Source: an uncultured Eubacteriales bacterium (GTDB lineage Bacteria; Bacillota; Clostridia; Lachnospirales; Lachnospiraceae). From it: a stretch of DNA of 40,728 nt. The stretch lies in assembly GCA_900314555.1 (NCBI GenBank), contig OMVQ01000036.1, positions 1 through 40,728 on the forward strand, written 5' to 3'. Below are positions 35,230 through 40,728 of this stretch, piece after piece; positions within the stretch are counted from its first letter, which is position 1, and each line of letters begins with the position of its first letter. The notes beneath the pieces were generated by a model, which saw only the letters and a program-made list of their open reading frames with translations, had not been told where the DNA came from and searched no databases. The translations under genes were made by a program, and so were the position numbers.

Positions 35230-35272
35230 AGTCTTATATTTTGTGTATATTCAATAGACATACACTTAAGGA

Positions 35273-35353
35273 GAGATGTCCGCATGTGACACACACTTGA
35301 TTTACTTGCACTAGATTAAGGCGTTATGAAAGTGTGTCATAGGTGGACATCTC
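35273..35353. repeat. Palindromic element, minimal copy 3 (81 bp)
   Basis: GAGATGTCCGCATGTGACACAC pairs, with a few mismatches, with the complementary arm ending at 35353. Inside are the same loop sequences as in copies 1 and 2 (ACTTGATTTA and GATTAAGGCGTTATGAAAG), but the central arms are absent. It lies between two convergent genes, the HD-GYP gene and the flavodiiron gene, and may end transcription in both directions. Confidence 0.75.
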
Positions 35354-35365
35354 GTTTTAATTTTA

Positions 35366-36535
35366 TTATTTAGCTAATATCTCATCAGCAAGTTTTTCTA
35401 ATTCTGTAATGTCAGAATCTTTCATTGTTGACATAATTGTAACTGTATTTTCACAGATTGTAATATTTTTCATTGTATCAAGAATGTTTCTCATACTTCT
35501 GTTAGCTGATGGTGCCCATGAAGCATTTTCAATAAGACCGACTGTACGTTTCTGGTAAGCCTTATGTGAAAGACGATTTAAGAAATCTTCCATTGGAGGA
35601 AATACACCGCCATCATATGAGGCAGCAGCTAAAACTAATCGGCTGTATCTGAAGGCGTCTTCTATGGCTTCAGCCATATCATCTCTTGTGAGGTCTGTAA
35701 ATGCTACTTTCTTAACACCTTTAGATTTAAGAATTTCAACCATTTTCTCGGCAACACATTTTGTATTACCATGAATAGAAGCGCAAGCGACAAGTACGCC
35801 ATCATCTTCTGGTTCATAACTACTCCATGTCATATATTTACCGATATAGTAATCAAGATTTTCATTAAGAATAGGACCATGCAGAGGACAAATTGTCTTA
35901 ATATCAAGTGTGGCTGCTTTCTTAAGTAAAGTCTGAACAGGTATACCATATTTTCCTACGATATTAAAATAATATCTTCTGGCTTCGCAAGCCCAATCTT
36001 CATCAGTACCTAATGCACCGAATTTACCAAAGCCATCAGCAGAAAACAACACTTTTTCACTGATTTCATACTCGACCATTACCTCAGGCCAGTGAACCAT
36101 TGGTGCCATAATGAATTTAAGAGTATGGGAGCCTAAACACAATTCCTCGCCCTCATTTACAGTTATAAGGCGTGAATCGGCATTTTCAATATTAAAGAAT
36201 TGTGGAAGCATTGCCTTAGCCTTATTACTTAATACAAGCTTTGCATCAGGATAGGCATCGGCAAGGCGTTTGATATTAGCTGAATGGTCAGGCTCAAGAT
36301 GGGAAATAATTAAATAATCAACACCTCTTCCGTTAAGTGTATTCAGAAGATTATCAAACCATTCATCTCCTTTTCTGGCATCGACAGTATCCATAATGGC
36401 AACTTTCTCGTCAAGAATAACGTATGAATTGTAAGATACTCCGTTTGGAATTATGTATTGGCCCTCAAATAGATCAAGGGTTGTATCGTTTACTCCTATG
36501 TATTTTATAGAATCTGAAATTGTTATGTTACTCAT
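35366..36535 (-). CDS. Flavodiiron protein (FprA-type oxygen/NO reductase)
   Basis: This 389-residue cytoplasmic enzyme has an N-terminal metallo-beta-lactamase-like diiron domain and a C-terminal flavodoxin domain (from about 248, VLVACASIHGNTKCVAEKMV). All diiron ligand motifs are present: SHLEPDHSANI, MVHWPEVM, FSADGFGKFG and CPLHGPIL. It reduces O2 to water or NO to N2O, protecting an anaerobe. GCGGAACGGAGGATAT precedes the ATG. The promoter lies inside a palindrome (36570-36593), which suggests repression, possibly by a peroxide or redox regulator. Confidence 0.92.
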   Translation of the reverse strand: MSNITISDSIKYIGVNDTTLDLFEGQYIIPNGVSYNSYVILDEKVAIMDTVDARKGDEWFDNLLNTLNGRGVDYLIISHLEPDHSANIKRLADAYPDAKLVLSNKAKAMLPQFFNIENADSRLITVNEGEELCLGSHTLKFIMAPMVHWPEVMVEYEISEKVLFSADGFGKFGALGTDEDWACEARRYYFNIVGKYGIPVQTLLKKAATLDIKTICPLHGPILNENLDYYIGKYMTWSSYEPEDDGVLVACASIHGNTKCVAEKMVEILKSKGVKKVAFTDLTRDDMAEAIEDAFRYSRLVLAAASYDGGVFPPMEDFLNRLSHKAYQKRTVGLIENASWAPSANRSMRNILDTMKNITICENTVTIMSTMKDSDITELEKLADEILAK

Positions 36536-36569
36536 ATATCCTCCGTTCCGCAGTATAATTACTTTTTTC

Positions 36570-36593
36570 TGTAATTATATCATAATGATTACA
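36570..36593 (-). promoter_or_regulatory. Flavodiiron promoter within a palindromic operator
   Basis: On the minus strand the extended -10 TGATATAAT (TATAAT at 36579-36574) lies inside an imperfect palindrome with TGTAAT/ATTACA ends over 24 bases. The AT-rich dyad is like PerR/Fur-type boxes, but the regulator is inference. Confidence 0.45.
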
Positions 36594-36611
36594 AAAAGTG
36601 TTAAAAATATA

Positions 36612-36642
36612 TTGACCTAAAGTTGACTTTAGGTATTAGAAT
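36612..36642 (+). promoter_or_regulatory. MerR-type promoter with 19-bp spacer and central dyad
   Basis: TTGACC (36612-36617), a 19-base spacer and TAGAAT (36637-36642). The dyad CCTAAAGT-TG-ACTTTAGG (36616-36633) lies across the spacer. A long 19-bp spacer with a dyad between -35 and -10 is the hallmark of promoters activated by MerR-family regulators through DNA untwisting. No merR gene is in this window. Confidence 0.7.
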
Positions 36643-36679
36643 AAATTATGTTATAAAAAGTAAAAAAGGAGTCGAAGAT

Positions 36680-38434
36680 ATGTTTATTGAAAATATTAAT
36701 GGACCTGCAGACGTTAAGAAGTTAAATACTGAGCAGTTAGTGGTATTAGCCGGAGAAATGAGACAGGCTTTATTAAGTAAGCTTAGTAAACGTGGAGGAC
36801 ATTTTGGACCAAACTTTGGTATGGTTGAGGCAACTATTGCAATGCATTATGTATTTGAGTCGCCAAAGGATAAAATTGTATATGATGTTTCACACCAGTC
36901 ATATCCTCACAAAATGCTAACTGGAAGAAAAGATGCATTCTTATATGAGGACCATTACACAGATGTATCGGGATATAGTAATCCTCATGAAAGTGAACAC
37001 GATTTCTTTACTATTGGACATACATCAACATCTATCAGTCTTGCCTGTGGTTTAGCTAAAGCAAGAGATTTGAAAAATGAACAGGGCAATGTAATTGCAG
37101 TTATCGGTGATGGCTCATTAAGTGGTGGTGAAGCATTAGAGGGACTAGATTTTGCTAAAGAATTACAGAGTAATTTAATAATTGTAGTAAATGACAATGA
37201 TATGTCCATAGCAGAAAACCATGGTGGACTTTATAGCAATTTGAAATTATTAAGAGAAACAAACGGACAGGCAGAATGTAATCTGTTTAAGGCAATGGGA
37301 CTTGATTATGTCTACGTAAATGAGGGAAATAACGTTGAGGACTTAATTGCAGCATTTACAAAAGTAAAGGATAGCAAAGTTCCTGTTGTAGTTCATATTA
37401 ATACACAAAAAGGCAAAGGCTATGAAATAGCAGAAAAGAATAAGGAAAACTGGCATTATTGCGCTCCATTTGATATCGAGACAGGAAAAGCTAAATTTAC
37501 TGATGATTCAATAGATTATTCAGATGTAACAGTAGATTATCTGTTAGATAAAATGAAGAAAGATAACAGAGTTGTGGCAATCACAGCAGCTACTCCTACA
37601 GTAATGGGATTCACAGAGGACAAACGTAGGGAAGCAGGTAAACAGTTTGTAGATGTCGGAATTGCAGAAGAGACAGCAGTTGCATTAGCTTCAGGAATTG
37701 CTAAGAATGGCGGAAAGCCTGTATTTGGTGTATATAGCACATTTGTACAGAGAACATTTGACCAGATTTCACAGGACTTATGTATCGACAGTAATCCTGC
37801 CACAATCGTTACATTTGCAGGATCAGTTTATGGAATGAATGATGTTACACATCTTGGATTACAGGATATACCAATGTTATCTAATATACCTAATCTTGTA
37901 TATATTGCACCAACTACTAAGGAAGAGTATCTTGCAGTTCTCGACTGGAGTATTGACCAGGATAAATATCCTGTAGCTATTAAATTACCTGGCGGTCCTA
38001 TGATTTCAGACGGTAAGAAAGTTACTAAAGATTTCAGCAAATTAAATAAATATGAAGTAACTGAAGCCGGAAGCAATGTTGCGATAATAGGTCTTGGAAC
38101 ATTCTATGAAATGGGTAAAAACGCAGCTAAATTAATTGAAGAAAAGACTGGCGTAAAACCTACAGTAATCAATCCATATTATATTACAGGAATTGATGAA
38201 GATTTATTAGAGAAATTAAAAGACAATCATTCAGTAGTAATTACATTAGAAGATGGAATCTTAGATGGTGGTTTCGGTGAGAAGATAGCACGTTTCTATG
38301 GAACATCTGATATGAAAGTTCTAAACTATGGACTTAAAAAGGAATTTCTTGACAGATATGATGTACAGGAAGTGCTTTTGAAGAATCATTTAACACCTGA
38401 GCAAATTGCAGAAGATGTTATGAAAATCTCTTAA
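36680..38434 (+). CDS. 1-deoxy-D-xylulose-5-phosphate synthase-like thiamine-diphosphate enzyme
   Basis: This 584-residue thiamine-diphosphate enzyme is related to DXS and transketolase. The cofactor site is recognisable (DVSHQSYPHKMLTGR, GHTSTSISLACG, GDGSLSGGEALEGL with NDNDMSIAEN) and the catalytic Glu is kept in VGIAEETAVALASG. Residues that set DXS specificity are not: the canonical AEQHA is AEETA, the FDLSYLR region reads QDIPMLSN, and AVRYPRG reads AIKLPGG, so both arginines expected near the substrate phosphate are lost. The segment after the first Asn-Asp motif is about 45 residues shorter than in DXS. It is therefore probably a paralogue using another acceptor. The start at 36680 follows AAAAGGAG; the earlier start at 36623 lies in the promoter. 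Confidence 0.8.
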   Translation: MFIENINGPADVKKLNTEQLVVLAGEMRQALLSKLSKRGGHFGPNFGMVEATIAMHYVFESPKDKIVYDVSHQSYPHKMLTGRKDAFLYEDHYTDVSGYSNPHESEHDFFTIGHTSTSISLACGLAKARDLKNEQGNVIAVIGDGSLSGGEALEGLDFAKELQSNLIIVVNDNDMSIAENHGGLYSNLKLLRETNGQAECNLFKAMGLDYVYVNEGNNVEDLIAAFTKVKDSKVPVVVHINTQKGKGYEIAEKNKENWHYCAPFDIETGKAKFTDDSIDYSDVTVDYLLDKMKKDNRVVAITAATPTVMGFTEDKRREAGKQFVDVGIAEETAVALASGIAKNGGKPVFGVYSTFVQRTFDQISQDLCIDSNPATIVTFAGSVYGMNDVTHLGLQDIPMLSNIPNLVYIAPTTKEEYLAVLDWSIDQDKYPVAIKLPGGPMISDGKKVTKDFSKLNKYEVTEAGSNVAIIGLGTFYEMGKNAAKLIEEKTGVKPTVINPYYITGIDEDLLEKLKDNHSVVITLEDGILDGGFGEKIARFYGTSDMKVLNYGLKKEFLDRYDVQEVLLKNHLTPEQIAEDVMKIS

Positions 38435-38563
38435 TTATGAAATTGCTTAATATAGATAATTTGAACAAGTGTTATATAATGTAAGTGTTAAATAAATGCC
38501 TGATAAGTGATGAATGGAACATTATATTCCGCATACTTATAGCATTAATTATTAATATTATTA

Positions 38564-38624
38564 AATAATGCCTGATGTAAACTTTATTGGAAAAATATAA
38601 GCTTACATCAGGCATAATTATTTT
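38564..38624. terminator. Bidirectional terminator after the DXS-like gene
   Basis: ATGCCTGATGTAA (38568-38580) pairs perfectly with TTACATCAGGCAT (38603-38615), with AT-rich ends giving U-runs on both strands. It serves the DXS-like gene and the convergent nadA transcript. The upstream part of the gap (38435-38560) holds only AT-rich sequence and a weak hairpin near 38503-38540. Confidence 0.8.
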
Positions 38625-38726
38625 ATGGATTATTACAAACTTTTAATATTGTTATAATAATTGATTAATTATATTTAATATGATTTATCACTCAAAAATT
38701 TTATTAATTATCATCGGTAATTGTCA

Positions 38727-39020
38727 TCAGTAGTTATTATCAGTAGTTTTTGATGAATTATCATTTTGTTTAATAAGAGATAAAATATCCTGATATCTTT
38801 CATTAATTGCATCATAATTCTCACGCAAATGTGGAAACAGGCAGTTACTACAATCTTTACAGCCATTTGGCAGGTAAGAGAAATTTCCGCCACATTTGTC
38901 ACCAAGAGCATAAAGAGGGCAATAGCAGAACAGACAGTTAAAGTTATTAACGTCGGCACCTTTATGACATGGAAAATATTCGCACTCTTTATGTGAAAAA
39001 TAAGAATAATTCTTTGACAT
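38727..39020 (-). CDS. Cysteine-rich small-domain protein (zf-like, PF04071-type)
   Basis: This 97-residue protein has nine cysteines in a conserved zinc-ribbon-like order: ECEYFPCHK, NCLFCYCPLY, KCGGNF and GCKDCSNCLFPH. This is the cysteine-rich small domain family, often found alone or fused to cobalamin-related proteins; the role is unknown. It starts 31 bases after the nadA stop and is probably co-transcribed with it. CAGAACGGAG lies upstream of the ATG. The overlapping ORF at 38711-38959 in another frame is a shadow. Confidence 0.8.
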   Translation of the reverse strand: MSKNYSYFSHKECEYFPCHKGADVNNFNCLFCYCPLYALGDKCGGNFSYLPNGCKDCSNCLFPHLRENYDAINERYQDILSLIKQNDNSSKTTDNNY

Positions 39021-39051
39021 CTGAATAATCTCCGTTCTGAATTATGACATA

Positions 39052-39981
39052 TTATTTTGCAAGTTCTAACATTCTTGACAAAGGCTTTTCGGCTGCTTTA
39101 CGTAAATCTTCATCAAGATTAACATATTCAATATTATAATTGTCCGAGTCTATATTTTCAAGGGCTTCGATAACTTTTTCCATACGCACTTTCTTCATAT
39201 TAGGGCAGAATTGTCTGTGACCGACAGAATAGAATTTTTTGTCAGGATTTTTCTGCATCAGTTCAAAGAATACTCCCATTTCCGTACAGATAATAAATAC
39301 ATTTTCGGGAGAGGCTGTGGCATAATCAATTATTTGCGAGGTGCTTCCGATGAAATCAGCAAGCGCTAAAGTGTCTTCGGTACATTCAGGGTGAGCAAGC
39401 ACTAAGGCTTCAGGGTGAAGTTCTTTCGCCTTAGCGACATCTTCGCTGTGAATACTTTTGTGAACGTGGCAGAAACCATCATTAAAGATAAAGTGTTTAT
39501 CAGGAACCTGTTTAGCTACAAAACGTGCAAGGTTGTTATCTGGGATAAAGAAAATATTTCTGTTAGGAAGCTTCTTGACGATTGTAACAGCATTTGAGGA
39601 GGTTACACATACATCAGACTCAGCCTTTATCTCGGCAGTAGAATTTACATAACAGACAACCGCTACATCATCATATTGTCTGCGGACTTCTCTTATCCTA
39701 TCGATATCTACCATATGCGCCATTGGGCAGTCAGCGGTATTATCCGCCATAATTACTTTCTTCTGTGGATTGAGAATTTTAGCACTTTCTCCCATAAATG
39801 AAACACCGCAGAAAAGTATTGTCTGCTGCTTAACAGTAGTTGCCACTTTGGCAAGATAGAATGAATCGCCGACATAGTCAGAGATTTCCTGAACCTCTCC
39901 ATCTACATAGTAATGCGCAAGGATTACTACATCATTTTTCTCTTTAAGTTCCTTGATTTTCTCTTTAATACTATTGTCCAT
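39052..39981 (-). CDS. nadA: Quinolinate synthase NadA
   Basis: This 309-residue enzyme condenses iminoaspartate with dihydroxyacetone phosphate to form quinolinate for NAD synthesis, using a [4Fe-4S] cluster. The three cluster cysteines are in DCPMAHMVD, LAHPECTEDTL and FCPNMKKV. Other signatures are ILAHYYVDGEVQEISDYVGD, YVNSTAEIKAESDVCVTSSN and FIPDNNLARFVAKQ. Length is that of the short bacterial form. CAGAAACGAGGA precedes the start. The usual partners nadB and nadC are not in the window. Confidence 0.93.
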   Translation of the reverse strand: MDNSIKEKIKELKEKNDVVILAHYYVDGEVQEISDYVGDSFYLAKVATTVKQQTILFCGVSFMGESAKILNPQKKVIMADNTADCPMAHMVDIDRIREVRRQYDDVAVVCYVNSTAEIKAESDVCVTSSNAVTIVKKLPNRNIFFIPDNNLARFVAKQVPDKHFIFNDGFCHVHKSIHSEDVAKAKELHPEALVLAHPECTEDTLALADFIGSTSQIIDYATASPENVFIICTEMGVFFELMQKNPDKKFYSVGHRQFCPNMKKVRMEKVIEALENIDSDNYNIEYVNLDEDLRKAAEKPLSRMLELAK

Positions 39982-40318
39982 TTCTAGTCCTCGTTTCTGA
40001 AATTGATTATTTTAATTCTGTGATTTCACACTAATTTACTAGGAAATATTGTAAGGTATTTGAGAAAAAATGTCAAATAGATAACTGATAAAGTTTTAAG
40101 TAAAGTTTCTAGGGTTGAGAGTTAATATAGATAATTAATTTAATTAATAGATATGTAAGGCTTGAGATGGAATATGAATGTAACTAAAGAACAGAGGTTC
40201 GAAGTGAAAATACTGATTATGGGACAGTGAATATGATATAAATGGAGTGGATAGGTTGGAAGGTAAGCTACTAATACAAGCTGCTGATGTAAGCTATTTA
40301 TGTAAGCTATATAGAAAT

Positions 40319-40480
40319 AATTGGAATGTAAATAATATAAAGTCAAATTCCACTGTGGATGATTCGTTAATATAATGAAATAAAATATTTACATTCCAAT
40401 TTGGATTATTAACTGATAATAACAAATAAATAATATAAAGTCAAATTAAACATAATTCAATATAATGTAATAAAATAGGT
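40319..40480. repeat. Inverted and direct repeats in the terminal intergenic region
   Basis: AATTGGAATGTAAAT (from about 40319) is inverted at about 40387-40402, a 15-bp stem with a long loop. A segment starting AAATAATATAAAGTCAAATT recurs about 95-97 bases apart (near 40332 and 40427), each time followed by AATATAATGNAATAAAATA. Just upstream TAAGCT occurs several times (40264-40310). No ORF is convincing. Confidence 0.6.
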
Positions 40481-40490
40481 TTAAAATATA

Positions 40491-40519
40491 TTGACAATAA
40501 CAAAAAGATATGATATTTT
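40491..40519 (+). promoter_or_regulatory. Promoter in the terminal gap
   Basis: TTGACA (40491-40496), a 17-base spacer and TATTTT (40514-40519). The context AAATATATTGACA resembles the promoters at 24311 and 36612. It is followed by about 130 bases of leader and AAGGAGA at 40641, before an ATG-AAG-TGA. Confidence 0.65.
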
Positions 40520-40728
40520 ATGAATGTGATATAACGAACGGAAGATAAAAAGTAAATAATTTTAAACTTAACAAAAGATGAGAGATATTGAATGGGTTAA
40601 ATTCATTAATTAAAGGAAAAGTTATATCGCAATATTACAAGAAGGAGACAATATGAAGTGACCTCGCAATTGTAGTTTCGTGGATTTACCTGTAAAATAT
40701 TATTTGAACGAATAATAAGGTAACAGGA

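Larger units (their letters stand above)
39982..40728. other. 747-base region without a recognisable gene
   Basis: No ORF with family resemblance or supported start is seen on either strand. It holds the nadA upstream region, the repeats at 40319-40480, the promoter at 40491 and a strong ribosome-binding site followed by a two-codon ORF at 40653. The transcript from 40491 could serve a gene beyond the window. Confidence 0.6.

Noticed and set aside
38711..38959. 82-residue minus-strand ORF overlapping the cysteine-rich gene
   Set aside because: It is a shadow in another frame. The cysteine pattern and start site support 38727-39020 instead.
40140..40346. 68-residue minus-strand ORF in the terminal gap
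   Set aside because: Low-complexity hydrophobic and Tyr/His-rich sequence without a ribosome-binding site or family resemblance.

Overview
The window is AT-rich (roughly one third GC by eye) and looks like the chromosome of a gut Lachnospiraceae bacterium, most like Lachnospira (formerly Eubacterium) eligens. The reasons are the codon use, the strong Shine-Dalgarno sites, the Gram-positive lipoproteins and surface anchors, and the gene families present. The species name is inference. I recognise no rRNA, tRNA, CRISPR array, prophage or intact insertion sequence.

Layout. 1-3222: a family 1 glycosidase lacking its normal N-terminus, then two tandem HAD phosphatases. 3437-7892: a stand-alone LanC-like enzyme, a divergent cysteine-synthase-like PLP enzyme and a two-gene sodium symporter (DUF997 plus SSS), a possible uncharacterised thioether or amino-acid pathway. 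8161-17757: a haem-acquisition locus with a chimeric surface-type protein, an Shp-like haem receptor, an IsdE-like lipoprotein, an IsdF-like permease, an ATPase, a CydDC-like exporter pair and a DUF454 membrane protein. 17857-19266: a small accessory island (SUKH protein, nucleotidyltransferase, remnant of an Rpn-type nuclease). 19345-22492: a cation/proton antiporter behind an attenuator-like leader, a YjbR-MGMT fusion and two small membrane proteins. 22559-30936: a MATE gene broken by one amber codon, a SEC-C protein, a lipoprotein nuclease, hypothetical genes, DegV, and a TetR-MATE pair. 31622-35229: a diguanylate cyclase next to an HD-GYP phosphodiesterase with a degenerate receiver. 35366-39981: a flavodiiron protein, a DXS-like enzyme behind a MerR-type promoter, a cysteine-rich small protein and NadA. 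39982-40728: no convincing gene, but repeats and a promoter.

The most unusual content lies between genes. First, three copies (21781-22100, 30943-31459, 35273-35353) of a palindromic element share internal-loop sequences. Their stems change sequence between copies while still pairing, and two copies sit inside giant hairpins of about 320 and 517 bp. Second, an array of perfect hairpins occurs before the broken MATE gene and before isdE in opposite orientations. Each array is flanked by perfect 12-bp or 10-bp direct repeats that overlap the ribosome-binding site, as if it had inserted there; a weaker relative precedes the HD-GYP gene. Third, many genes share an extended ribosome-binding context of the form CRGAA(A)NGRRG. 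These three observations, the LanC/PLP/symporter cluster and the MerR-type promoter on a DXS paralogue are the best leads. All pairings and homologies were read by eye; no search or folding program was run.
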